Of a stretch of 64,000 bases of DNA, positions 15,174-25,024 are shown piece by piece. This DNA comes from Methylophaga thalassica (lineage in GTDB: Bacteria; Pseudomonadota; Gammaproteobacteria; Nitrosococcales; Methylophagaceae). The notes beneath the pieces were generated by a model. That model made no database searches. It was not told where the DNA came from and saw only the letters and a program-made list of their open reading frames with translations. The stretch is from assembly GCF_030159795.1 (NCBI RefSeq), contig NZ_BSND01000006.1, forward strand, positions 186,001 through 250,000, written 5' to 3'. Each line of letters starts with the position of its first letter. Positions within the stretch are counted from its first letter, which is position 1. The translations under genes and the position numbers were made by a program.

Positions 15174-18100
15174 ATGGATCGACACTATCGGTTTATCAAT
15201 CAATCAGCTTCCATTAGCTCTATTTGTGTATCTGAAGTTCTTTCATTATCAAACAAAAGGGTCAGCGGCTTACATAAAACCGCGATCACATTGGTCGCAA
15301 CATTGATGGGGACGACTGCTGTTTTAGGCACGGCCGAGGCCATTGATTTTAACTGGATCGCAGGCACTGGTGACTGGGAAAATGCCAGCAACTGGTCTAA
15401 TAGCTTCGGTTCAATGGTTCCAGATGAGGATGCGTCTGCGTATGTTGATAATGGCGGTACCGCACAGGTACAGACAACCGACTCAGTAGCGGGTTATGTC
15501 TACATAGGCAACGTAAATAGTGGAGCACTGGATATTTTTGGCGGCGGCCAATTGGAGAGCTTTTATGGTAATGAAATAGGCCGCAACGCTGGCAGCGGTG
15601 GAGCAGTGACTGTGGATGGAATTGGCTCAAGCTGGCAGCTCGCTGGCCCAAGTGCCAGTTTAGACGTGGGCGCCTCTGGTGAAGGCAGTCTTACTATTAC
15701 CAATGGCGGTGAAGTGCTCAATGCTGACTCTTATTTGAGCACTTCGATAGGTGACAATGCTGGCAGCAGCGGTACGGTTACAGTGAATGGCACTGGATCG
15801 AAATTGACGAACATTAACGCCAGCATAAACGTAGGCAACTCGGGAAACGGCACGCTTAATATTCTTAATGGTGGTTCAGTCAGCAACACATTTGGCTCTG
15901 TCGGTCGTCAAGCTGGCGGCATAGGAACAGTAACCGTGAATGGCACTGGATCCAGCTGGAATAATACCAGCGCAATATTATATCTTGGCGAGTCAGGCAG
16001 CGGCACAATTAATATCATTAATGAGGGGATGGTCAATGTCGACAGTGGCACGCGGACGGTTTTATTAGGACGATTTAAGGGTGGCAGCGGCATACTGAAT
16101 ATTGGTAATGGTGGTGCGGCAGGTATTCTCAATGCGGCGGCAGTCAATGGTGGAGCAGGCATAGCCACACTCAACTTCAACCATAATGAGAGTAATTATT
16201 TTTTTACCAACGATAGTACTTCAGGTGGCGATACCATCAGAATAACTGGAACCACCGATGTCAATTTTGTTGGTAGCGGCACGACGTATATAAGTGGTAA
16301 TAACACTTACACCGGCAGCACTAATATTAGTAGCGGAAAGCTGGTCGTTTATAACGGAGGAAAACTGGGAAACAACAGTGCGGTGACCGTTGGTACTGGT
16401 GCCATGCTTGAAGCATTATCTGATCTGACAATTGGCTCGTTAGCAGGTAATGGTACTGTTGATGTGGATACCGGGTCGGGTGGATTTACACTGACCGTTG
16501 GTGGCGATAATACGTCCACTGTTTTTAGCGGCACAATTATTGATTTTAGTTATTTAACTAAAACAGGCACCGGAAAGCTTACCCTGTCTGGCAATAACAC
16601 ATACTCCGGCGCCACCATCATCAATGATGGACTGCTTGTGGTGAATGGATCCATTGCCAACTCCGGTACAACGGTCAATGCAGGTGGTGCGCTGGGCGGT
16701 AGTGGCACACTTGGCAGTATTACAATCAATGGCGGCTCCCTCGCTCCTGGCAACTCGATCGGCACAATGAACGTGTCCGGTAGTGTTGATTTCTCTGGTG
16801 GCGGTGTTTATGAGGTGGAAGTGGACGCCGCAGGCAATGCCGACTTGATTAATGCCACCGCCATGGCCACCCTCACTAACGGCACGGTGTTAGTGCGACC
16901 TGAAAGCGGAAATTATAATCTCAGTACCGATTACACCATTCTCACTGCAGCAGGTGGATTAGGAGGCACAACGTTTGATAGTGTCAGCTCAAATTTTGCC
17001 TTTCTGACGCCAGCACTGACTTACGATACCAACAACGTTTTTCTCAACCTGAGCCGTAATTCTTCTGATTATGCATCTGTTGCAAACACACCAAATCAAA
17101 CGGTTATCGGCACTACAATTGATACTCTCGTTAGTAATGGCAGCAGCGGTGTGAGTAACATTATCAATAACCTCAACACGCTAACAAGCGAAGGTGCCCG
17201 ACAAGCTTTTGACTCACTTAGCGGTGTGCAGCACACCCACAGTAATCTGATTGCCTTGCAGTCAATGAATCAGTTCCAAGGAGTGTTACTCAGCCGCTTA
17301 CACAACGCCCCACCCGCTCTGACCAGTAATGGTCAAATACAGTTAGCCTACAATAACACCGGTGTAATGACCGATGCAGGAACTACGCTATTCGGAGACT
17401 CAAAGCAGAATCACGGCTGGTGGTTACGTGGCACGGGTAATTATGCTGATATTGATGACACCAGCAATGCCAGTGGTGCACATTACACATCAGCGGGTAC
17501 CGCGGCAGGACGTGATATCTATGTAGAAGAAACCATAACGATTGGACTGGCTCTTGGCTATAACCGCACCGATGCCAGTGTCTTCCAGGGAAGCCTTGAT
17601 GTAGACAGTTATCAGGCCGCTGTATATGGTCGATGGTTATTAAACGATAATTATTACGCCAGCGGTATCGCCGGTCTTGGCTATCATGATATTGAAAGTA
17701 AACGACGTATTAGCGTTGGTACATCGACTATGACCGCTCAAGCAGCTTACCAGGCCTGGGCCAGCAACCTCGCCATTGAAGCAGGTCGAATGATTAACAT
17801 CACCGACAATACTCGTCTCACCCCGCTCACCGGACTGGAATATGCCTATGTCAGTCGAAACAGTTTTGATGAGAAAAATGCCGATGCAGCCAATCTCAAC
17901 GTCAGTCGTGAGCAACAACAATCATTACGCTCTGTAATGGGTGCCCGTATAAGTCATCATTTAACAACCCAATACGGCTACTATCTAGAACCCATGGCAC
18001 AACTCATGTGGCTGCATGAGTTTATGGATAAGGAATCACAGATGCGAGCTGACTTTGCCGGTACTTCACTGGCACACTTTCAAGTGGATGGTCCCGCGCT

Positions 18101-18242
18101 TGACCGTAACCGAGCCAGATTGGGACTCGGCTTGAATATGCAAATGAATGAACTGACATCAATCCAACTGGGTTATCAAGGGGAATGGGCCAGCTCAGAC
18201 CAACGCCATGATCTATCAGCTACGCTGAGAATGCAGTGGTGA
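15174..18242 (+). CDS. Autotransporter (type Va) with repetitive beta-helix passenger
   Basis: 1022 residues. A long N-terminal signal with a polar extension (about 1-60) is followed by a Gly/Asn/Thr/Ser-rich passenger. Repeats of about 40-48 residues occur at about 125-260 (units with AGSSGTVTVNGTGS, then LNVG/LYLGESGSG, then ILNGGSV), then autotransporter-associated strand repeats such as GNNTYTGSTNISSGKLVV (about 380) and GNNTYSGATIINDGLLVV (about 480). A barrel domain fills about 745-1022 and ends in the aromatic LRMQW. It should secrete its own passenger through the outer membrane. The passenger has no catalytic motif I can see; adhesion is the likely role. Confidence 0.93.
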   Translation: MDRHYRFINQSASISSICVSEVLSLSNKRVSGLHKTAITLVATLMGTTAVLGTAEAIDFNWIAGTGDWENASNWSNSFGSMVPDEDASAYVDNGGTAQVQTTDSVAGYVYIGNVNSGALDIFGGGQLESFYGNEIGRNAGSGGAVTVDGIGSSWQLAGPSASLDVGASGEGSLTITNGGEVLNADSYLSTSIGDNAGSSGTVTVNGTGSKLTNINASINVGNSGNGTLNILNGGSVSNTFGSVGRQAGGIGTVTVNGTGSSWNNTSAILYLGESGSGTINIINEGMVNVDSGTRTVLLGRFKGGSGILNIGNGGAAGILNAAAVNGGAGIATLNFNHNESNYFFTNDSTSGGDTIRITGTTDVNFVGSGTTYISGNNTYTGSTNISSGKLVVYNGGKLGNNSAVTVGTGAMLEALSDLTIGSLAGNGTVDVDTGSGGFTLTVGGDNTSTVFSGTIIDFSYLTKTGTGKLTLSGNNTYSGATIINDGLLVVNGSIANSGTTVNAGGALGGSGTLGSITINGGSLAPGNSIGTMNVSGSVDFSGGGVYEVEVDAAGNADLINATAMATLTNGTVLVRPESGNYNLSTDYTILTAAGGLGGTTFDSVSSNFAFLTPALTYDTNNVFLNLSRNSSDYASVANTPNQTVIGTTIDTLVSNGSSGVSNIINNLNTLTSEGARQAFDSLSGVQHTHSNLIALQSMNQFQGVLLSRLHNAPPALTSNGQIQLAYNNTGVMTDAGTTLFGDSKQNHGWWLRGTGNYADIDDTSNASGAHYTSAGTAAGRDIYVEETITIGLALGYNRTDASVFQGSLDVDSYQAAVYGRWLLNDNYYASGIAGLGYHDIESKRRISVGTSTMTAQAAYQAWASNLAIEAGRMINITDNTRLTPLTGLEYAYVSRNSFDEKNADAANLNVSREQQQSLRSVMGARISHHLTTQYGYYLEPMAQLMWLHEFMDKESQMRADFAGTSLAHFQVDGPALDRNRARLGLGLNMQMNELTSIQLGYQGEWASSDQRHDLSATLRMQW

Positions 18243-18386
18243 CAAACCTATCTAGTCAGTACTGAACCTTTAGGGAACGCTGGTTCTTTCTGACGAACTA
18301 TTAAGAAATTTATACAACGTAAAAGAGCAAACGTTATCCTTTTCCCACTATCACTCCAATTAGCAGACTGAAAATCATGTTCAGCC

Positions 18387-19478
18387 TCAGTAATCAGTGG
18401 GTAATCTCGGCTCTGGTTTCAGAAATGGGGCAGGATCAACAGGCCCGCCAGCGTAAATCCCAAAATGAAGATGAGGCGGCGTGGTTCTGGCGTTACCGGT
18501 GTTACCCACATAACCAATCACATCACCTTTCTTAACCTTATCACCCGACTCAACCGCGAATGAGTCCAGATGAGCGTAGTAATAACGGGCACTACCCAAA
18601 CCAAACATCCCGCCTGATAACCAGATATGTTTACCTCCCAACCCACCCGTGTCAGTTCGGGCAACCCCATCAATGACAGCCGTAATCGGTGTGCCCTTTT
18701 TGGCAAAGATATCAACGCCGTGATGTTTCCTGGCACCACCATCACGCGGATCACCAAAGATGCTGCCAATATCACGCTGCTTTGCCCCATCTACCGGGAA
18801 AAGTAATGAACCGCCAGTAGCCATGGCTAAGGAATAGTCGACTTTGGCGAATAACTCGGGTTGCAGCACAATGCGATAATCCCCTGCTATTGAAATAACA
18901 CGACTCTTGGTGTCGCCATTAGCATCAAGATCGGTGACAGTAGTCCATTCTTCGTCCTTTTTTTTGCGTCGTTCCAGGCTGGCATATAAAAGACTGTTAG
19001 CCGTATCCAGTCGTGCGAGTTGCCACACTAGCTTTTCGCCTCGCTCTAGCGTCACCTGATAGATATGCGCTTCAACTTTATCTTCTTCAAAAGTGTCATT
19101 GGTGTGATATTGGTTTCCTGCTTGTATTGGCTTATCACTGGCACGATCAACAGCATGTATCCAGCGTTGGCCTAGTGGGCTATCTAATAATCCTGCCACC
19201 CGTAAACGCCAAATGAATAAATCTCGGGGCGACCAACCGAACAGTTCGAATGCGATGTAATTAATCGTATTTTCACCACTTTCAATGGCATTTTGTCGTA
19301 AGTCGTCACGAACAGTTAGCAGAACAAGCAACACTATTAACAGAGCAAAAAGTAACCAGCCACGTAGAAGCCGTTTGGATGACCTGTTTACAGGCTGTTC
19401 ATCAGCAACCTGATTTATCTGACTCTGATCTGACTTAAACGATTGCTCGTTGTCAGATGCTTCGCTCGGATCATTCAT
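18387..19478 (-). CDS. Membrane-anchored M23 (LytM) peptidase
   Basis: 363 residues. One N-terminal membrane helix (about 40-58, LLFALLIVLLVLL) anchors a periplasmic protein. A beta-rich segment (about 130-230) precedes the M23 domain, which has zinc ligands in KHHGVDIFAKKGTP (H-x3-D) and PPHLHFGIYAG (HLH), so the active site is complete. It should cleave peptidoglycan cross-bridges or regulate such cleavage. It stands alone, convergent with the autotransporter gene. It has no SH3 or LysM module and no coiled coil. Confidence 0.9.
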   Translation of the reverse strand: MNDPSEASDNEQSFKSDQSQINQVADEQPVNRSSKRLLRGWLLFALLIVLLVLLTVRDDLRQNAIESGENTINYIAFELFGWSPRDLFIWRLRVAGLLDSPLGQRWIHAVDRASDKPIQAGNQYHTNDTFEEDKVEAHIYQVTLERGEKLVWQLARLDTANSLLYASLERRKKKDEEWTTVTDLDANGDTKSRVISIAGDYRIVLQPELFAKVDYSLAMATGGSLLFPVDGAKQRDIGSIFGDPRDGGARKHHGVDIFAKKGTPITAVIDGVARTDTGGLGGKHIWLSGGMFGLGSARYYYAHLDSFAVESGDKVKKGDVIGYVGNTGNARTTPPHLHFGIYAGGPVDPAPFLKPEPRLPTDY

Positions 19479-19656
19479 ACCGATATTTCACCTAATGTCT
19501 TGTGAACGCACTGTTAAGACAACTGTAAGGTGAAATGCTCGGAGATGTATTGATGAAGGTTAAAGTGCCGAATTAAACCACTGACTCAAAAATCTTGACC
19601 CATTGCTTATTTCAACATCGATAACAAATACCGTTCAAATCAACCCGAGGAAAAGA

Positions 19657-20379
19657 TCACTGGTATTGATTGACCACCGCCGTCATATCTCTGAAACCTT
19701 TGGGTGGTTGATAGTCTCTGAGCGTCTTGGTTTTTGTTTCTGACCACCTTGCACCATTACTATCGACATAATAAATCGTATCGCCCTCACGTTTTATCGC
19801 GTAATGACGGTAGGCATCAGACAAGTTAGGGTTCGTAAAAACAAAGCCATTGATGATGTTTAACGGTACATCCTTATCGACACCGTGTTGATAACTGGCA
19901 TAGCCGGTATTAACCTTCCACCAATAGAAATCATAGCGACTCGCCTGATTTTTGTACTGCATTGCTCGTATTTCCAGCGTATTCCCTTTTTTGGTTTCTT
20001 CAGCCCAATAACCATCCAGCTCAGCGGCTTTGATTTCTGGTGCAGGAATAAATCTATAGCGATTATTATTGAGACTTAGCACTGGCTCGTCCCAGTCAAT
20101 AGTGGCGGTCATTTTTTTATTAAATGTGCTGCTGTTTTTGCTCGGCAACAATGTGAATTCATTACCGTTAAGCTCGACCTGATATCGATCATCCGCCTTC
20201 AAATCACCCGTTGTAGAAAAAGTCGCCATATCGCCATCAATCGCCAATACCCCTCTACCTGATGTTTCCACCCAAAACCCATTCAGGTCTCTCTCTTTCT
20301 GCGATTCGGCAAACGCATTATGACTCACAGCTATCAATGTCATACATGCCAGTACCAGCACTGTCAGTCTTTCTCTCAT
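19657..20379 (-). CDS. Exported protein of unknown function
   Basis: 240 residues with a signal peptide (MRERLTVLVLACMTLIAVSHNAFA). The mature protein has two related beta-rich halves: DLNGFWVETSGRGVLAIDGD at the start and ELDGYWAEETKKGNTLEIRA in the middle, both with a (N/D)G-(F/Y)-W opening, which suggests an internal duplication of a lipocalin-like or repeat domain. The start at 20379 has AGGAG 6 bases upstream; a longer frame from 20424 lacks one. No name is justified. The neighbours are unrelated. Confidence 0.72.
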   Translation of the reverse strand: MRERLTVLVLACMTLIAVSHNAFAESQKERDLNGFWVETSGRGVLAIDGDMATFSTTGDLKADDRYQVELNGNEFTLLPSKNSSTFNKKMTATIDWDEPVLSLNNNRYRFIPAPEIKAAELDGYWAEETKKGNTLEIRAMQYKNQASRYDFYWWKVNTGYASYQHGVDKDVPLNIINGFVFTNPNLSDAYRHYAIKREGDTIYYVDSNGARWSETKTKTLRDYQPPKGFRDMTAVVNQYQ

Positions 20380-20610
20380 ACCTACTCCTGATGATGTTAA
20401 ATCTAGTATTGTTTTATTAATCACTCTCGCTTAACCCCAACATGTTTATTTTCTGTTTTAATCTAAGGCGCCTTCAGCTTGGCTGATGCCGAGATTGTTA
20501 AGTGATCATGACCTTTTCTATATTATTTCTACCGGATTCATACGCCAGGGTCACTGGTATTTCTTCCATAATAAATAGACACTGATCACCTGTTCAGACT
20601 AGGAGAAAGT

Positions 20611-21243
20611 ATGCAAACGGTTGTTATCTTCGGTGCCGCCAGTGGTTTAGGCGCTGCCATGGTGGAGTATTTTCATGATCAGGATTTTCAAGTAATAGCT
20701 GTAGCCAGAGACCCGGCTAAAAATCCACGATTAGCTGAACTGAAATTACAGTCGCTAAGTTGTGATGCCACGATTCAATCGCAGGTAGAACAAACGGTTT
20801 CCAACCTGCCAAAAGAGGCTTGGGTGGTCTCAACGATGGGCAGTTACCGAGCCGATGTACCGGTGGATTATATCGGTCATCGCTACTTGATTAATGCATT
20901 GGAAACCCACGGTATTAAACGCTTTCTATTGGTGACATCACTGGGTTGTGGCGACTCATGGCAGTATTTGTCCGAACGTTCTAAACAAGGCTTTGGGGCA
21001 GCCGCAAGAGAGAAATCACTGGCGGAGTCCTGGCTACAAACCAGTACGCTTGATTACACCATTCTGCGTCCTGGCGGTCTGAAAGACGGTGATATCACTC
21101 ACACCGGCCAGCTCTCACAACATCAAGAAGTCCATGGTTTAATTCACCGAAAAGAAGTGGCGAGACTGGCCCATGAGCTACTCGATACTAAACAGAGTTT
21201 GGGCCAGATCTATCAATGTATCGATCCGAAGCTAAGCTGGTAA
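20611..21243 (+). CDS. Atypical SDR / NmrA-like NAD(P)-binding protein
   Basis: 210 residues, a single Rossmann domain. The nucleotide-binding motif is VVIFGAASGLGAAM (residues 4-17), of the GxxGxxG type. RPGGL lies at about 149-153, as in atypical short-chain dehydrogenases (biliverdin reductase B-like, NAD(P)H-binding family). The canonical YxxxK is absent. Ribosome site GGAG lies 7 bases upstream. The function is likely redox or regulatory use of NAD(P)H, substrate unknown. Confidence 0.82.
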   Translation: MQTVVIFGAASGLGAAMVEYFHDQDFQVIAVARDPAKNPRLAELKLQSLSCDATIQSQVEQTVSNLPKEAWVVSTMGSYRADVPVDYIGHRYLINALETHGIKRFLLVTSLGCGDSWQYLSERSKQGFGAAAREKSLAESWLQTSTLDYTILRPGGLKDGDITHTGQLSQHQEVHGLIHRKEVARLAHELLDTKQSLGQIYQCIDPKLSW

Positions 21244-21273
21244 ATCAAACAGTACTCATTCGTCTAAACAACC

Positions 21274-23547
21274 TTACCACTGTGGTTTCCAACCCGCTAT
21301 CCATTCGGGTACCAGCTCTGCTGGCATCGGTTTGGCAATACCAAAGCCCTGGGCTAACTCACAGCCCAGCTCTAATAACGCTTTTCCATGTTCGGCAGAC
21401 TCAACACCTTCTGCTATTACACCGCGCTGGAAGGCATTTGCCAGGCCGATAACGCCTTTCACAATAGCCAGATCATCTTCGTCAATCAGCATGTCACGTA
21501 CAAAGCTTTGATCTATTTTGATGATTTCCGCTGGTAAATGCTTGAGGTATGTCAGTGATGAATAGCCTGTCCCAAAATCATCAATTGCGAATTTCACACC
21601 AAGCTGGGCGCAGGCATTCATTGTATTTGATACATTCTGGATGTCTTCTAAGGCACTGGTTTCTAAAATTTCCAGTTCAATTTTATGCGGGTCTACTTCA
21701 GGATAAGCTTTCAGCAGAGAGGCTAATCTATCAGCAAAATTAGTCTGCTCAATCTGTAGAGCTGAAATATTAATACTGATCATATCTGGCATAGTGGCCT
21801 GCTCAGCTTGCCACTGGCTGATTTGTTTCAGGACTGCATGGATAACCCATTCACCCAAATTAACACTGATAGGATTGTTTTCTATGTAGGGTAAAAACGC
21901 ACCTGGTGGCAACAAGCCTTCCTCAGGTGACTGCCAGCGAAGTAGAGCCTCTAAACCAATCACCGAGCCCGTTCTCATATTGACGATGGGTTGGAAGTGC
22001 ATGACAAATTCATCGTTTTTCAGTGCTAACTCAATATCCAGCAACTGTTTTCTATGTAAGCGGATGGCATCATCCTGATTCACATCAAATAGGTGATAGC
22101 GATTTTTACCCAACTGCTTAGCTGTATACATAGCATGATCAGCATGACGCATGAGAATGTCGGCATCCACACTGTCTTCTGGAAATAACGTCACCCCGAT
22201 ACTGGCAGACACTGAAAAGGTTTTATCATCAATAGAAATAGGCTCAAAGGATGCCGTTAACAGACGCTCAATCACCGATTCACATTCTGCAAACACATTC
22301 AGCTCGGTGAGTACGGCGATAAATTCATCCCCACCAATCCTAGCAAGGGTATCGCCCTCTCGTAACGCCGCTTTCATACGATTAGAAATAGTGACCAGAA
22401 GTTTATCGCCGACTTCATGACCATAAGTGTCATTGACCTGCTTGAAGCCATCTAAATCAATAAAGGCCACCGCCAATAATTGTTGATGACGTTGGCAATG
22501 TGCCATGGATTGCTTGAGACGATCAGCCAGTAAGATACGGTTGGGCAGTGAGGTTAATGGGTCATAACTTGCCAGTCGCTCAAGTGCTATCTGTTGTGCA
22601 CGAATATGTGTGATGTCTGAAAACAAGGCCACATAGTTAACGGCGTTACCATCTGCATCACGGATTTCACTGATCGTCAGCATTTCTATAAATGGCTGTC
22701 CATTTTTGTGTCTGTTTGAGACCTCACCAGACCAATAGCCTTCCGTCTTAATTGAATGCCACATCTCTTCATAGAACGTTGGAGAATGTTTACCTGACTG
22801 AAGGAGTTTAGGGCTCTTACCGATAACATCTTCTCTGCTGTAGCCCGTGATTCTAGTGAAAGCGTCATTGACTTCGATAATCTTATTATCAGTATCAGTG
22901 ACTAAAATCCCTTCATAAGCATGGGTAAATACCGTATTGGCCAGCTTGAGTTTTTCATCTGCTTCTTTACGGGTGGTTATGTCAGCGTGTGTACCGACAA
23001 GGCGTATAGGTTTCCCATGTTCATCACGAGTAATCACCAGTCCACTATCACGAATCCACTTGTAATGCCCATTTTTACAGCGTATGCGGTGCTCGTTGAT
23101 ATAACAATCTGTTTTACCATCAAGGTGACGCTGTAAATCTTCCATCACCAACGCCAGATCATCCGGATGAACACGACTCGACCATTCATCAAGGCTGTTA
23201 CTGAATTCCCCATCGGCATAGCCAAGCATTGTTTGCAGCTGCTTGGAGTACCACACCTTGCTTGAAGGCACATCCCAGTCCCAAACGCCATCACCAGAAG
23301 CATTCAGCGCATAGCGTAAGCGCTCTTCAGCCTCATTCATATTTCTCAACTGACGATAAACTAGCCAGAAAAGAATGAGACCCGTAGCGATAATAAAGAA
23401 CCAGCCCTTTATAGTTTGTAGCTCAACAAGTGTTTGTTTATCACTGAAAAAATATGAAAGAGCCTGGTCGGAAGTGATTATCCATATGCCACCAATAATC
23501 ACGTAAATGATGGATATTCTTAATGCTGACATCCACACAGTATTCAT
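21274..23547 (-). CDS. PAS-PAS-GGDEF-EAL cyclic di-GMP enzyme
   Basis: 757 residues. Two N-terminal membrane helices (about 7-25 and 47-65) are followed by two PAS domains with PAC motifs (about 75-195, 200-320), GGDEF (about 330-485) and EAL (about 500-750). GGDEF is intact (RIGGDEF) with an I-site REGD five residues before. EAL retains LEALLRW, ISINISALQ, ELEILET, DDFGTGYSS and EGVES, so phosphodiesterase activity is plausible. Both activities may exist, switched by the PAS sensors. The ATG at 23547 is preferred to a TTG three codons upstream. It adds a second cyclic-di-GMP enzyme to the window. Confidence 0.93.
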   Translation of the reverse strand: MNTVWMSALRISIIYVIIGGIWIITSDQALSYFFSDKQTLVELQTIKGWFFIIATGLILFWLVYRQLRNMNEAEERLRYALNASGDGVWDWDVPSSKVWYSKQLQTMLGYADGEFSNSLDEWSSRVHPDDLALVMEDLQRHLDGKTDCYINEHRIRCKNGHYKWIRDSGLVITRDEHGKPIRLVGTHADITTRKEADEKLKLANTVFTHAYEGILVTDTDNKIIEVNDAFTRITGYSREDVIGKSPKLLQSGKHSPTFYEEMWHSIKTEGYWSGEVSNRHKNGQPFIEMLTISEIRDADGNAVNYVALFSDITHIRAQQIALERLASYDPLTSLPNRILLADRLKQSMAHCQRHQQLLAVAFIDLDGFKQVNDTYGHEVGDKLLVTISNRMKAALREGDTLARIGGDEFIAVLTELNVFAECESVIERLLTASFEPISIDDKTFSVSASIGVTLFPEDSVDADILMRHADHAMYTAKQLGKNRYHLFDVNQDDAIRLHRKQLLDIELALKNDEFVMHFQPIVNMRTGSVIGLEALLRWQSPEEGLLPPGAFLPYIENNPISVNLGEWVIHAVLKQISQWQAEQATMPDMISINISALQIEQTNFADRLASLLKAYPEVDPHKIELEILETSALEDIQNVSNTMNACAQLGVKFAIDDFGTGYSSLTYLKHLPAEIIKIDQSFVRDMLIDEDDLAIVKGVIGLANAFQRGVIAEGVESAEHGKALLELGCELAQGFGIAKPMPAELVPEWIAGWKPQW

Positions 23548-23743
23548 AAAAAACAACCACTCAATTCTTATGGAGAGCCGATAGCTTATAGATATATATA
23601 TCGATGTAACAGGACAGATAACAGAATCGGAATAATTGATAACGCAATGCTAAATCAATGTTTTAAAACGCAAGAGTGACAGGCTCTGTTATTATCAAAA
23701 TCAACTATTAACTCAGTAAAAAAACTTGATGTTGAGAGCCTAT

Positions 23744-24199
23744 ATGACTAACTACACCATCCAACGCTGGCTGCCTCTTCTGTTCTTGGTGAGTCTCATT
23801 TTGCAGACTTCGCTTCTGATGGCAAAAACGGGAACGGGGCTGGAAATAGATAATCCACAGCAAGTGTATGTGGTGTATACCGTTGAACCGGATGGTGTGG
23901 ATCAGGGCGAGTTTGAGGCCATTATTGATAATCAATTATCTCAGGCCAATATTCAGCAAAACCCACGTGATGATGCTCAGTTATTTTTGCGTGTCGAAGA
24001 GCATGCGGGGGAATATCTGCTTTACCTGGATTTCAATCGCACAATGCAATACAGCGTTGATGGAAAAAGCTACAACAAAGATGGGTTTGTCTGGGGCCGT
24101 TATGTGAAAGATATCGCGGATATCGACGAACTGAATGAAGATGTTGAATTCCTTATTAATGAGTTTATTGAAGAATATAGCAAGGCCAATAAACTCTGA
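23744..24199 (+). CDS. Small exported or membrane-anchored protein, unknown
   Basis: 151 residues. A single N-terminal hydrophobic stretch (LPLLFLVSLILQTSLLMA) is either a signal peptide or an anchor. The rest is acidic and mixed alpha/beta, with a central segment QLFLRVEEHAGEYLLYLDFNRTMQYSVDGKSY that looks like a beta sheet. No Cys, no family recognised. The start could also be ATG 23729 or TTG 23726, but 23744 has GAGAG at a good distance. It is divergent from the GGDEF-EAL gene. Confidence 0.65.
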   Translation: MTNYTIQRWLPLLFLVSLILQTSLLMAKTGTGLEIDNPQQVYVVYTVEPDGVDQGEFEAIIDNQLSQANIQQNPRDDAQLFLRVEEHAGEYLLYLDFNRTMQYSVDGKSYNKDGFVWGRYVKDIADIDELNEDVEFLINEFIEEYSKANKL

Positions 24200-24255
24200 C
24201 GAACCACCTTAATCGATAACCTGGAAAGTATGATTGGATAGCTTCAAGTGAGTTC

Positions 24256-24690
24256 TTACGTGAGTCCATAGCCTTGAGCCATTAAGACGGCGAGTAACGG
24301 TATAAGCACCAGAAACAACAGCTCAACACGAATAAACATCACTACAGCTTTAGGAACAGCAATGACTGATGCTGATGATTTTCTGTTTTTCAGGAAAAAT
24401 GCCGTTGGATAGATGGAAAGTAATCCAATCAGCAGAAACAGACCGACTTTTATGTGAAAAACAGGATTTGAAGAATAAAACCCAGACGGCTTACCGACCA
24501 GAAACCAAAGTGACAAACCGGCTGTAAGAACCACCAAAACCGAAAGCCCGTAGATTAAATCAATAGCTAAGATCTTTTTAAGATCAGCATTCGATATTTC
24601 TGGTTTAACTAACACATGCTCAACAACCAAGCTGGAAAACAAAACAAATACACCCAGCAGGTGCAGATACTTCACCAACACATATTCCAT
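24256..24690 (-). CDS. DUF2214-family membrane protein
   Basis: 144 residues with four membrane helices. It opens MEYVLVKYLHLLGVFVLFSS, with the conserved KYLH that marks DUF2214 and related CopD/YidH-like four-helix proteins, and has a second half beginning FHIKVGLFLLIGLLSIYPT. The role is unknown; the conserved His residues in helices 1 and 3 could bind heme. An AAGGAT ribosome site is upstream. It is a lone gene, convergent with the small exported protein gene. Confidence 0.8.
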   Translation of the reverse strand: MEYVLVKYLHLLGVFVLFSSLVVEHVLVKPEISNADLKKILAIDLIYGLSVLVVLTAGLSLWFLVGKPSGFYSSNPVFHIKVGLFLLIGLLSIYPTAFFLKNRKSSASVIAVPKAVVMFIRVELLFLVLIPLLAVLMAQGYGLT

Positions 24691-25024
24691 AAATTCATCC
24701 TTGTCTGTTTTACATGCTGATTTATTGAAAAAATAAACCGCTTTAGCCCAGTACAGTAAGCATTATTAAATAACATTTAATTAGATCAGAGTAAAAAATC
24801 CGTTTGTACCGCTTTCTGATATCGAAATATGCCTGAAGCAACAGCATTTCAGACATTGTGAACCAGATTTTCTTTACATTGGCTCAGGGCCGAAACAGCT
24901 TTTATCTGACTTTATCAATAACCTGGAAATTATGATTGCTTAGTACCTGGCAAGTTAATATCCCAGCCCATAAGCTCGCCTAGAGCAAACATCCACTACA
25001 GAGCTATCAAACGATATGTGTTCA
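24691..25024. other. Intergenic region with a degenerate copy of the DUF2214 3' flank
   Basis: No gene is seen. Bases 24908-24932 (ATAACCTGGAAATTATGATTG) nearly repeat 24215-24235, which lies just past the neighbouring DUF2214 gene. The similarity trails on weakly for about 50 more bases toward a CATA-GC--GCC stretch resembling the gene's last codons. This looks like the scar of an old tandem duplication. Confidence 0.35.

Noticed and set aside
15550-16100. Tandem repeats considered as a CRISPR or satellite array
   Set aside because: They are in-frame protein repeats of variable sequence within the autotransporter passenger, with no constant repeat and unique spacer pattern.
15200-17921. Several minus-strand frames inside the autotransporter gene
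   Set aside because: They are shadows of a repetitive, low-complexity plus-strand gene; none has a ribosome site or plausible protein composition.
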